Source: Heterohyrax brucei (taxonomy: Eukaryota; Chordata; Mammalia; Hyracoidea; Procaviidae). Taken from it: a stretch of DNA of 64,000 bases. Shown here piece by piece: positions 43,901-54,780 of the stretch; the stretch's first letter is position 1; the number at the start of each line of letters is the position of its first letter. The translations under genes were made by a program, and so were the position numbers. The DNA is taken from positions 25,242,001-25,306,000 of the forward strand of contig CM053152.1 in assembly GCA_028571685.1 (NCBI GenBank), in the 5' to 3' direction. Under the pieces are notes generated by a model that was given only the letters and a program-made list of their open reading frames with translations, was not told the origin of the DNA and searched no databases.

Positions 43901-44504
43901 AATAAGTGAATAAATAAATGGAAAAGGAGTTTCCACCAGAAAGCCAATAAAGTGAGACAGCAGTAGTTGACATGGGAGACTTTGCCGCAGAATGATGTAT
44001 GCTGTACCTCTGGACTTGTTTGTTTCTACTGAACATCCCCTGATTTGAATTGTTTGCTTTTTTTTTTTTTTGATAGCCTCTACCATGGCTATCAAGATAT
44101 TATTCAGCTTCTTCTGGCTTCTTTGCTTTTGCACTCAAAATCCAATTTTGAAAAGACTGTTGAGGAATTCAGCTGCTGAAAGATGTTCATTGATTTACTT
44201 TTCTTATTTATTAATGGGACCACTTTCTCTTGGCTGTTTCTTTTTATCTCCCTGATACATTTATAATAGCTCTGCTCTTTACTTTTAACCTCTAAGCTTT
44301 AGATCACTCCAACCTTTGCAATTTCTCCTCTGTCTTTTCCTTTCCAGCCTTTCTGACTTAGGTTGAAATACTTTCATGTCTCATTTCACATGTTCCTGTA
44401 TCCAACAGAAATTTTAACTGGTCTTAAAACTTCATATTGATCCCTGAAGAAGCCCAAGTTCTTCCTACCTAATCCTCGCATCTTATTCATTTTTAAAGCG
44501 TTGG
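43901..44504. other. No recognisable feature
   Basis: AT-rich sequence with an oligo(T) at 44060-44072. No gene or nameable repeat. Confidence 0.45.
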
Positions 44505-44753
44505 CTCTTGATTAGGGTTAAAATACTGACCCTGAAGCCATGATACCAAGTTGCAGCTCTACTACTTCTGACTGTGACCTTGTCCAAATAGCTTAACCTC
44601 TTTGTACCTTTCTCTCCTCATCCAGAAAAATGGTCTTAATAATAGTATTTACCTCCTGAAGTTGTGAGGATTAACTTTAATGAAAAACTAAAGCACTTAG
44701 AAGAGTGCCCGGAACAGAGTAGGCCCTCTATGGGTAGTAATTCCTTCTATTAT
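44505..44753 (+). repeat. MIR
   Basis: Forward MIR: 'gctctactacttctgactgtgaccttgtcc', 'cttaacctctttgtacc', 'ttgtgaggattaactttaatg', 'gcccggaacagagtaggccctc'. L1-1 has inserted just past its end. Confidence 0.78.
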
Positions 44754-44769
44754 GGCATCTTCACTTTTT
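44754..44769. repeat. Left target-site duplication of L1-1
   Basis: GGCATCTTCACTTTTT, identical to 50592-50607. The final T bases merge with the poly(A) tract of the element. Confidence 0.88.
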
Positions 44770-44776
44770 TTTTTTT

Positions 44777-44810
44777 CAGGCTCTGAGAATCCTTCTAGTT
44801 CTCACTTCTT
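44777..44810 (-). other. Probable 3' transduced sequence of L1-1
   Basis: Two oligo(T) tracts occur at the 3' end: 44765-44776 next to the TSD, and 44811-44820 next to recognisable L1 3' UTR. The 34 bases between them are not L1 sequence. This is the structure left when transcription ran past the element's own poly(A) signal into source-locus flank. Confidence 0.6.
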
Positions 44811-44963
44811 CTTTTTTTTTATTAAATAAAAAAAAATGAAAGTGTACATACTCTGTGCTTACAATATTGGGTTAAGAGAGGAGGAGTACACAAGTTGTGT
44901 CAAAGTCTCATTAATATTGATCTTACTAATGTGAATTGTCACCAATTTCACCCTACCAAATTT

Positions 44964-47900
44964 CTAACAATTAACTAATTTAAACCCTCGCCCCTTGCCT
45001 TCCCACCATCCCGCCTTCCCCACCCTTGTAGCCGTCAAAGAGTCTTTTCTATTATGTATGAGTATGGTTTTAAGTTTTTGTCTTAGGGGTCTCATATAAT
45101 AATTGTCCTTCTGTCGCTGACTGGTTTCACTCAATATAATGTCCTCCAGTTGAGACCAAACTGAGAGATGTTTCCTGCTATCATCGTTGTTCTTTATCAG
45201 TATATAGTACTCCATGGAGTACATATACCAAAGTTTACCTAGCCACTCTTCTGTTGTTGGGCATTTGGGTTGATTCCAACTTTTTGCTATCGTGGACTGT
45301 GCTGCAATGAATATTTGTGTGCATGTAGCGGTCGGTGTGAATGGCCTTGATTTTGTAGGATATATTCCAAGCAGAGGAATAACTGGGTCAAATAGCATAT
45401 CTATATTCATTATTTTAAGGTAACGTCAAATTGCTTTCCAAAGAGGTTGCACCATTCTGCAATCCCACCAACAGCAAAGGAGAGTTCCAATCTCTCCACA
45501 GCCTCTCCAACATTTATTGTTTTGTGTTTTTTGGATCATGGCCAATCTCATTGGGGTAAGGTGGTATCTCATTGTCATTTTGATTTGAATTTTTTTAATA
45601 ATTAATGATCGTGAACATGTTTGTATGTGTTTTTTGGCTGCCTGGATCTCCTCTTTAGAGAAGTGTCTGTCCATCTCCTTTGCCCATTGCTTAATTGGAT
45701 GATTTGTCTCTTTCTTATTGATATTTTGTAGAACCTTGTAGATTATGAAGATCAGGTGTTGGTCTGACATAGAGTTGCCAAATATTTTTTCCCATTCTGT
45801 AGGTGGTCTTTTAATTCTTTTGAGGAAGTCTTTGGATGAGCAGAAGTGTTTGATTCTTATTAATTCCCATTTATCTATTTACTCTTCTGATGAATGTGTT
45901 TTGTTTGTCAGATTTTGAAGTCTGTTTATATTGCATATTAAAACATCCATTGTTGACCCTGTCTTATCTTGGATGAGCTTTATCGCTTTAGCTTTTATAT
46001 TCAGGTCTTTTATCCAATTTGAGTTGATTTTTGTATAAGGTGTGAGATATGGGTCTTATTTCAATTTTTTGCAGATGGATATCCAATTATGCCAGCACCA
46101 TTTGTTAAAGAGACTGTTCTTACCCCAGTTAAAAATCTTAGGACCTTTGTCAAATATCAGCTGTTCATAAGAGGATGGTGGAATCTCTGGGGTCTCTACT
46201 TTGTTCCATTGGTCTATATGTCTCTTTTTGTATGAATACCAGGCTGTTTTGACTACTGTGGCAGTGCAATAGGTTTTAAAGTCAGGTAGTGAGAGGCCTC
46301 CCAGCATGTTCTTCTTTTTCAGTAGTGTTTTGCTTATTCGGGGTTTCTTCCCTTTCCAAATAAAGCTGATAATTTGTTTCTCCATCTCATTAAAAAATGT
46401 CATTGGAATTTGTATTGGGATTGCATTATATAAGTAGAGTGCTCTAGGCAAAATAGTCATTTTCACAATATTGAGCCTTCCTATCCATGAGCAGGGCAGA
46501 TTACTCCATTTATGTAAGTCCCTCCTAGTTTCTTGTAGCAATGTCTTGTAATTTTCTCTGTAAAGATCTCTTATTTCTCTAATTAGATTTATTCCTAGGT
46601 ATTTTACCTTCTTGGGGGCTATAGTAAATGGAATTGATTTGGTGATTTCTTCATTAATAATTTCATTGTCAGTATAAAGGAATCCCACTGATTTAGTTAT
46701 GTTTATCTTGTATCCCGATACTTTTCTGAATTCTTCCATTAGCTCTAAAAGTTTACTTATGGATTTCTTTGGATTCTCTGTATAAACAATCATATCATCT
46801 GCAAAGAGGGAAATCTTTACTTCTTCAGTGCCAATACGGATGCCTTTTATTTCTTTGTCTTGTCTAGTTGCTCTGGCTAGAACTTCTAGGACAATGTTGA
46901 ATAGAAGTGGTGAGAGTGGGCATCCTTGTTTAGCTCCCGTTCTCAAAGGGAATTCTTTCAGTCTTTCACCGTTCAGGATGATGAAAGTAGTTGGCTTTGC
47001 ATAGATGCTATTGATTATATTGAGGAATTTCCCTTTTATTCCTATTTTTCTGAGAGTTTTAAGCATGAATGGATGTTGAACTTTGTCAAATGCCTTTTCT
47101 GCATCAATTGACAAAATCAGATGATTTTTATCTTTTGTGTTATTAATATGGTTGATTACATTAATTGTTTTTCTGATGTTGAACCAGCCTTGCATCTCTG
47201 GAATGAAACCAACTTGATCATGATGAATGATTGTTTTATATGTTGTTGAATTCTATTGGCTAGAATTTTGTTGAAGATTTTTGCATCTAGATTCATGAGT
47301 GATATTGGTCTGTAATTTTCTTTTTTTGTGGGATCTTTCCCTGGTTTTGGTATCAGGGTTATGCTGGCTTCATAGAAGGAATTTGGAAGTATTTCATCTC
47401 TTTCTATAGTGTGAAATAGCCTCATTAGTATTGGAGTTAATTCTTCTCTAAAAGTTTGGTAGAATTCTCCAGTGAAGCCGTCTGGACCAGGACTTTTTTT
47501 GGTTGGTAGATTTTTGATGACTTCCTCAATCTCTTCCTTTGTGATAGATTTATTAAGTCGATCTATTTCTCCTTGTGATAGTCTTGGTGAGTCATATGAA
47601 TCTAGAAATTTGTCCTTTTTTCCCAGGTTTTCAAACCTGTCAGAGTATAGCTTTTCATAGTATTCTGTTATGATATAGTTTATTTCAGATGGGTCTGTTG
47701 TAATATTTCCCAACTCATTTCATAATCGGGTTATTTGTATCTTCTGTTGTTTTTCTTTTGTAAGTTTAGCCAATGGTTTATTAATTTTGTTGATCTTTTC
47801 GAAGAACCAACTTTTGGTTTTGTTAATTTTTTCAATTGTTTTTCTATTCTCTAATTCATTTAGTTCTGCTCTAATCCTTATAATCTTTTTCCTTCTGGTG

Positions 47901-48901
47901 CCTGAGGGGTTTCTTTGTTGCTTTCTTTCTACTTGTTCAAGCTGTGAGGTTAATTCTTTAATTTGTGTTCTTTCTTCTTTCTGGAAGTGTGCATTTATAG
48001 AGATAAACTGACCTCTAAGCACTGCTTTTGCTGTGTCCCATAAATTCTGGTAGGATGTGTTCTTATTCTCATTTGAATCCATAAATTTCTTTAATGTGTC
48101 TTTGATTTCTTTTATAACCCAAGGCTTTATGAGTAAAGTGTTGTTCAGTTTCCACAAGTTGAAATTTTTACCCATGATTTTTCTGTTACTGATTTCAACT
48201 TTTATAGCTCTGTGGTCCGAGAAGGTGCTTTGCAATAAATCAATGTTTTAGATTTTATGGAGAATAGTTTTATGACCCAACATATGATCTATTCTGGAGA
48301 ATGTTCCATGTGCTTTAGAGAAGAAGGTATGTTTATCTGTTGATGGATGAAAAGATCTGTACATGTCAATAAGGTCAAGTTGGTTGATTGTTGCAACAAG
48401 ATCTTCTGTATCTTTACTGAGCTTTTTTCTGGATGATCTATCCTTAACTGAAAGGGGAGTATTAAAGTCCCCAACTATTATTGTGGAATTATCAATCTCA
48501 TCTTTCAATGTTGTCAGTATTTGTTCAATGTATTTAGTTGCTTTGGTATTGGGTGCATAAATATTTAATATTGTTAAGTCTTGCTTGAGTATTGAACCTT
48601 TCAGCAATAAATAGTGACCATCCTTGTCCATAATAGTGGACTTCACATTAAAATCTATTTTATCTGAAATTAATATCACCACATCTGCTCTTTTTTGTGT
48701 ATTATTAGCTTGATATATATTATTCTAACCTTTTATTCTCAACTTGTTCTTATCCTTAAGTCTAAGATGTGTTTCTTGTAAGCAACATATAAATGGGTCA
48801 TGTCTTTTGATCCACGATATCACTCACTGTCTCTTTACTGGAGCGTTCAGACCATTTACATTCAATGTGTTTATTGACACATATACATTTAGTGATGTCA
48901 T
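44964..48901 (-). pseudogene. L1-1 ORF2 (endonuclease/reverse transcriptase), broken
   Basis: Start ATG at 48901. Endonuclease motifs are legible: LNVNGLN near the start, QETHL, IIVGDFNTPL, and TFSDHRAIK. The reverse transcriptase has AFDKVQHPF and the catalytic FADDM (residues 131-135 of the open stretch 46056-47195). The cysteine motif CWRGCG...CCWW lies near 45430-45500. Damage: a stop 26 codons in (KRQ-stop), further in-frame stops near 48250, 47722, 46056 and 45426, and a frameshift around 47195-47230. Longest surviving frame is 379 codons. It acted in cis to copy L1 RNA in the nucleus and cannot do so now. Confidence 0.9.
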
Positions 48902-49328
48902 TGCAATATGTTTATTTTCAAGTTGGTGTTTTCTCTGTTGTTCTTATTAATCTGTCCTGGGACATTCTTTATGGATGGTATGAGTTTCGATTTTATATTT
49001 ATTGAGACTCCTGTATTGTGATTTTTCATTGCAAATGGTTTATTGTTAATTTGTTCTATGGCTACATACCTAATCCCCCTTAACATATAATTATTGAAAT
49101 CAATTTTAATTATTTTAGAAGTCAGAAACTGTCGCTGCATCAAAAAAACAACTGTAACTATTGTAGTGTATCCCTCTTTAAATGTGATATTAGAGTTGTC
49201 ATTATATGACCATGAATTCCCTTATTATAATATTGTAGTTTTTGTCTTGTTTTGATGAAGTTTTGTGCCTTCCTTAGCTGATTAGAAATTTGGATGAAGT
49301 GCCTTAAATTATCACCTAAAACATATCT

Positions 49329-50030
49329 TTAGGGAAGAGCTTCTTTCAATAATTCATGTAATTTGGGTTTAATTTTTACGAAGTCTTTAAATTTCTCTTT
49401 ATTTTCAAAAGTCTTAATTTCACCATTATAGCTGATAGACAGTTTATCGGGATAGATTATTATGGGATGGAAGTTTTTCTTGTTCAGGACTTTGAATGTG
49501 TCTGCCCATTGTTTTCTGGCCAGCATTGGTTCAGCAGAAAAGTCAGATGAAAGTCTACAGGGTTTTCCTTGGAATGTTAGGTTTGACTTGAGCCTTGCTG
49601 TCTTCAGAAGCATCTCTTTGTGTTTTAGTTTATTAAGTTTAATTACAATATGCCTTGGTGTTCTTCTTTTGGGATCTAACTTTTGCAGTGTTCAATAAAC
49701 ATCTTGGATATCTATATTTTCTTTCTTCATAATCTCAGGAAAATTTTCTGTCAGCATCTCTACAGCAATACTCTCTATGTTGTCATTAATCCTCCCTTGT
49801 TCAGGACCTCCAATTAAACGTAATTATTCCTCTTCATGGAGTCCCATATGTTTATTAACGTTTCTTCTTTTTCTTATTTCTTTTCTCTGATTTTATCTCA
49901 AAAATGTTGGCATTAGTTACTTTGTCTTCTAGGTCACTGAATCTAACTTCCATCTGTTCAATCCTACTCTTTTGGCTTTGGATAGAATTATCCAATTCTG
50001 TAATTTTGCTGTTAATCTGATGTATTTGTA
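49329..50030 (-). pseudogene. L1-1 ORF1 (RNA-binding protein), N-terminally deleted
   Basis: The coiled-coil segment (IEQMEVRFSDLED, near 49940) leads to the RRM and C-terminal domain. The last 94 codons (49329-49613) are open and include KQWADTFKVL and PKLHELLKEALP. One in-frame TGA (…QDVY-stop) falls near 49695. The N-terminal 60 or so codons present in L1-2 are missing. Confidence 0.82.
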
Positions 50031-50591
50031 TTGCCCCAGGTGGACTCTCAAGGGTGGAAGACTTCGCTTACTGAGTAGCAAAGAGGCTGCTCTGTTTATG
50101 GAGAAACTGGGGGCTGTCAGCCCATCTTAAAATGTGAGAGGTTTTTCAATAGAGAAATTTCCAGAGAGAAAATATAAGCCTCTCAGCCTTAAAAAGGTAA
50201 ACCTTAAAAGTAAAAGTAAACTGGACTTCTATGCAGGGAGCTGTCCAGGTGCTGAATTGGGAGCTGGAAGCAGTCCAACAGGCTGGCTTGAAGAGGTAGT
50301 GGGCAACAGCAGACTTCACCTGCCGGCTTATAATGAAAGTATGTTACCGTTACTGGACATTTGCAGAAGCTGCAGTTCTCTGTTACAATGTAGTAGCAGA
50401 AGCAGAAGTTAAACAGTCACTGGATTGTTTTTGAGAGGAGAAGCTTAGTCTGATACTGTTGCCCAGTCAAATATGTTAGGTCCCAAGGCTTGTCAGGTAT
50501 TCAATGCTCCATAAAACATACCATCCAGGCCTTAGTTCTCAGAGGGAGATGAGGAGACGTCTGTTTACTCTGTCATCTTGTAACGGATCTC
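50031..50591 (-). promoter_or_regulatory. L1-1 5' UTR (internal promoter region), shortened
   Basis: In the minus sense it starts 'gagatccgttacaagatg', comparable to the start of L1-2 near 63640. It is about 560 bases long against about 860 in L1-2. The join to the ORF1 coiled coil suggests a deletion across the junction. Confidence 0.65.
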
Positions 50592-50698
50592 GGCATCTTC
50601 ACTTTTTCTAACATATTCCTTTTGCTGGGTATAGTATGTTCATTGGCTGGCTAGCATGAAACATTCAGCAATCAACTTCAGTCAGAACATTTTTCCAG

Positions 50699-50890
50699 GG
50701 TAGCACAAATAATTAAGCACTCTACTGTTAGCCAAAATGTTGGCAGTTCAAACCTACCCAGAAGCTTTTCAGAAGACAAGGCTGATAATCTGCTTTGGAA
50801 AGGTCGTGGCCTTGAAAACACTAAGAAATAGTTCTACTAAGTATACAGTGGGTAACCATGATTGGGAATCCACTCAACTGAAACTAATAA
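50699..50890 (+). mobile_element. AfroSINE, long subtype, diverged
   Basis: Forward copy: 'ctgttagccaaaatgttggcagttc', 'agacaaggctgataatctgc', 'acagtgggtaaccatgattg'. Confidence 0.68.
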
Positions 50891-50997
50891 CAACATTATG
50901 TATAATAACTGAAGGATGAACATGAGTTTAAAGAAAGGCCAGACCTTGTTTATAAAACTTGGTGACTGTAGCAACAGGGAAATAGAATTGAATTTTT

Positions 50998-51232
50998 TAT
51001 CAAATGCTTACAAGGTTAAGCAGTATGATTGGTACTTTACATACTATGTATGATTTCTTCCTTTTAGCAGCTCTTTAAGGTTGAAATCATGGTGTCCATA
51101 TTTTATAGAGAAAGAAACTGAAATGTGTTGCAGTTCAGTTTCTTGTCCAACAGCACACAGCATTAAGTAGCAAGAGAAGAATTTGAACCCGATTGCCCTG
51201 TCTGTACAGCCCATCTCCTTAATCACATGATT
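50998..51232 (-). repeat. MIR
   Basis: Reverse MIR: 'ccatattttatagagaaagaaactgaaatg', 'acagcattaagtagcaagagaag', 'tttgaacccgattgccctg'. Confidence 0.77.
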
Positions 51233-51241
51233 ACATCACTG

Positions 51242-51415
51242 ATGTTAGTTGCTGTCGAGTCAGTGCTGACTCATGATGAATGAAACATTGTGGGTCCTAT
51301 GCTATTTTCATAATCATTGGTATATTTGAATCCATTGTTGTAGCTACTGTGCTAATCTATCTCATTGAAGGTTTCCCTCATTTTCCGTGATCCTCTATTT
51401 TGTAAACATGATGTT
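51242..51415 (-). mobile_element. RTE LINE 3' end
   Basis: Reverse tail: 'gttagttgctgtcgagtcag', 'gaatccattgttgtagctactg', 'cattgaaggtttccctc', 'taaacatgatgttc'. Confidence 0.68.
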
Positions 51416-51991
51416 CTTTTATAAGGATTGAGGTCATGATTAAGCTGTATCCCAAACAAGAGAGCTTTGCTGCTATTCTGTGATCTGATGTAAGTTGATT
51501 TATGATGAAACTCGTGGGCTAGGCATATCAATCTTCTAGTGCAAATGTGTGTGAGGTGAAAGGACCCAGATGAGTAGGTGACCAAAACACTAGAGATAAA
51601 AGAGTGAATCTGTGTGTAAGTGCTACAGTTTATAGTATATTTCAGGGTGAGGAATTTGCAGCAGAAAACACCCAGCATAGGGCCTTCGCATCTTGCAGTT
51701 GCTTAGTAAATATGTGCTGAGTGGGCACATGAATACATGAAAAGTAGTGAGAGGTAGTAGCAGTCTACAGGGCAAAGCTCACCTTGGGGTGAGGCTGTGG
51801 GAAACCAGGAAGGAAGTTCCAGGGTCAACTTTCTGATTTAAGGCATGTGCTGGAGACCACAGTGGTGGGGACATCAGGAGGGGCTAGAGGAGAGTAATGG
51901 GAAAGAAGGTCTGGAGGACTAATGGGAGATGTCCTGCTATAACTGGCTGGTGGAAAGGATCTAGTCCATTTGGAGAAGTCCAATGAGACCA
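51416..51991. other. No recognisable gene
   Basis: Apparently unique. The phrase 'gcttagtaaatatgtgctgagtgggcac' near 51700 may be an L2 tail scrap. Confidence 0.42.
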
Positions 51992-52192
51992 CAGATCACT
52001 GGGTGGTGCAAACGGTTAAGCTCTCAGCTACTAGCTGAAACATTGGCTGTTTGAACCCACCCAGGAATGCCTCGGAAGACAGGCCTGGTGATCTGCTTCT
52101 GAGAATTCACATCCTTAAAAACTCTATGGAACAATTCCATTCAGCACACTTAGGTTCACCATGAATTGGAATCAGCTTCACAGAGTTAACAA
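51992..52192 (+). mobile_element. AfroSINE, long subtype
   Basis: Forward copy: 'actgggtggtgcaaacggttaag', 'ttgaacccacccaggaatgcc', 'ggcctggtgatctgcttctgag', 'ctctatggaacaattcc'. Confidence 0.83.
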
Positions 52193-52464
52193 CAGCGAAG
52201 TCACATCCCCCCCCTTCCCCCGATGGTGGTCCTCGGCCGGCTCCTTGATCATCATGTTTGCCTCTTCATGTCTAGAGTGAACATTGAGGGGTGGGTGGCA
52301 AAGCTGGCCCAGTTCACTCCAAATCCCTGTCTGATCCTGCCCAGGTTTAGAGAGACTGGATTGTGGTGGCCAATGCTGGCTCAAACACGCTGCCCTCTGG
52401 CTACTCACTGCACTCTGCCAGGTGGGCCTTTTTCCTATGACTCAGTCAAAGAGTGCATTTTTAC

Positions 52465-52784
52465 CACAGCACTTTGCACTTGCTATTCTCTCTGGTTAAA
52501 ATTCCTTTATTCTGCCTCATAGAGTGGCTGGTCCCTTTGTGTAATTCAAGTTTGGGTTCCCCCAACTCCACCCCAGAAGGGATGCCCTGACTGCCACACT
52601 TAATGCAGTGACCTGCTCAGAACCCTCAGATCACCCTGTGGTGTTTTATTTATTTACTTGCTGACTCTGTCTTTCCCATCAGAGTTTAAGCTCTGCAGGA
52701 GTAGAGGCCTTGTCTGGTTTGTTCACTATTACAGACTTATTTCTTAGGGAGGATGTTACACATAGCAGGTCCTCCATAAATTTC
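52465..52784 (+). repeat. L2 LINE 3' end
   Basis: Forward L2: 'ctttgcacttgctattctctctgg', 'gatgccctgactgcc', 'gtttaagctctgcaggagtagaggccttgtctgg', 'catagcaggtcctcc'. A MaLR-type LTR has inserted at its tail. 52193-52464 is not assigned. Confidence 0.68.
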
Positions 52785-53322
52785 TGTTACGGATTGAACT
52801 GTGTGCTTCCAAAATATCTGTCAACTTGGCTAGGTTATGACTCCCGGTATTGTATGCTGATCCACCGTTTTATCAACTGATGTGATTTTCCTATATGTTG
52901 TAAACCTGTCTCTAGGTTCATAAGGCAAATTAGAGGCAGTTATGTTAATTAGGCAGGACTCAATCTACAAGATTGGGTTTTATCTTGAGTTAATCTCTTT
53001 TGAGATGTAAAAAAGAGTAGCAAGCAGACTGTAGCGGACATTAGACGGGAGGAAAGGGGAGACATCTCATGCCATCAATAATGTAGTGCTAAAAGCAGAG
53101 CACATCTTTGGAAGCAGGGGTCCGCCTCAGAGAAGCTCCTAGACAAAGGGATGATTGATCACAAGGACTTTTCCCCAGAGCTGACAGAGACAAAAGTCTT
53201 CCCCTGGAATTGGCACCCTGAAATCAGACTTGCCATCCTAGACTGCGGGAGAATCAACTTCTGTTTGTTAAAGCCATCTTCTTGAGTTATTTCTGTTATA
53301 CCAATACTAGATAACTAAGCCA
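52785..53322 (+). mobile_element. MaLR-type solo LTR, lineage-specific family
   Basis: Forward LTR: 'tgttacggattgaactgtg' start, 'gtcttcccctggaattggc', 'gagaatcaacttctgtttg', and end 'actagataactaagcca'. The flanks ATTTC (52780-52784) and ACTTC (53323-53327) are a 5-bp TSD with one change. U3 differs in the first 200 bp from the 57898 copy, so it is a related subfamily. Confidence 0.8.
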
Positions 53323-53327
53323 ACTTC

Positions 53328-53861
53328 TACTCAACAGACAAATGTGAGATTCACTTTTAATGCGAGATTTATGTGAGCACACTTAGTATCTATTATCATA
53401 GATTTCCCTGGTTTCTGTTTCAAAATACTAGAATGTGGTTTTATAAATGTGAAATAATGGAATTTAGTTGAATGCAATGGCAGGAATACAGCTGGATTTT
53501 CATATGATCACAGGAAAGGATGTAGCCCACCTGATTTTAAAATAATACAATATAATTTACTGTGAAGTGAAAACACAAGTTGTTGAGAATAATATTTCTT
53601 ATTTCTCTAGTTAGTAATGAGAAAAAACACCTTGATGTTTGTTTGGGCTCACAAGTTAATCCTTTCTGACTTATGGAACATAATGTATCTCAACTACTTG
53701 GTATGCCTCTGGAGTTCTTTGAGAAGGAAATAGTCTTATTTTAACATGCTTAGCCTCAAGGTGGGAACCTTTTGAAATGCATGAAACTCAAGAACCCTAA
53801 GTTGGAGCCTCATTTTTCAATACATTGAGCATTGTTTTAGTGAATGTCTCCTGGGCGTGAA
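53328..53861. other. No recognisable feature
   Basis: AT-rich spacer between the LTR and L1-2. Confidence 0.45.
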
Positions 53862-53877
53862 AATTTTCTAGACATTT

Positions 53878-54780
53878 TTTTTGAATGATTGAGTGAAAAT
53901 ATACACTCCCATATAAATTTGCATGCCCAACTATATGTAACTCCCACTGCTCTCTCTGCCCAGTGACAGCACACTCTTCCTCTCTGCTCCAAACATGTCT
54001 TATCCTCCCCCAAATCTCCTATTCCCTCCTTTCCAGCCACTCCCCCATCTCCAGTCAGAGGTCAGCAAGATGACATTGTATGGATGCATAGAATGATAAA
54101 GTGCACGCATTATCTGGTCACCCTGTCTTGCCAATTCCAATCCATTCCTGTCCAAAGAGTTGACCTCCATTATGATTTACAGACAGGGCCAGCATCAGGG
54201 CCAGGGGCCATGTTCCCAGGGGAACTCTGAGGCCCCTGCACCTTTACTTTCAGTCTTTTAGAGGAGATCTGAGGGTGTACCCCCTTTTATTTTTGTGTTG
54301 CCACTGAGCCTCCACTTTGTGAGCTCCATCACAGCTATCACTGGTGGTGGTGGGTACCATTGGTTCTTCCAGCCACAAGTTGATGTAGTCACCCACTCAT
54401 GTGGTTCTCTCTGTCTTCTGGGTTCTCTTTCCCCCATGTTGTTTTGGTCCTTGGTGAGCATCCGTTCCTGCTGAGTTGGGACCATGTGCTGTACCCTCAG
54501 AAGACAGTTTGGCAGCTTTTAAGATGCCAGATGCCACTCACCAATGTGGAGTACAGAGGGCACTCTTAGCAAAGTGCTAGTTGTGCCACTTTGGCCTTGA
54601 TTTCCCCTGAAAGCATGGTCCTGGCCTCCTGCCCCAGCTACTCTGTTCTTGCAATATTGAGTTAAGATGGGAGGAGTAATCATGTTATGTTGAAGTCCAG
54701 TTAATACTGATCTTCTTTCTAATGCATGCAGTCACAGATTTCACCCAAACAAATTTCTATAAACTATCTAATCTAAACCC
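53878..54780 (-). other. L1-2 3' UTR
   Basis: Same order as the fragment at 13870-14580: 'agtgacagcacactcttcc', then 'gttctctctgtcttctggg', 'agcttttaagatgccagatgcc', and 'ttgcaatattgagttaag' near 54652. L1-1 joins directly to the last phrase, so it lacks about 750 bases of this UTR. Confidence 0.7.

Larger units (their letters stand above)
44770..50591 (-). mobile_element. L1-1: full-length LINE-1 with TSD
   Basis: In the minus sense: 5' UTR (50591-50031), ORF1 remnant (to 49329), inter-ORF region, ORF2 (48901-44964), short 3' UTR and poly(A). It is flanked by an exact 16-bp TSD, GGCATCTTCACTTTTT, at 44754-44769 and 50592-50607. The right end begins 'gagatccgttacaagatg' in the minus sense, a normal L1 5' start, so the insertion is not 5'-truncated. 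About 5.8 kb is present, with deletions in the 3' UTR and around the 5' UTR/ORF1 junction. Both ORFs are broken, so it is not active. Confidence 0.9.

Noticed and set aside
47472-48560. Plus-strand frames of 60-75 codons
   Set aside because: They are antisense shadows of L1-1 ORF2.
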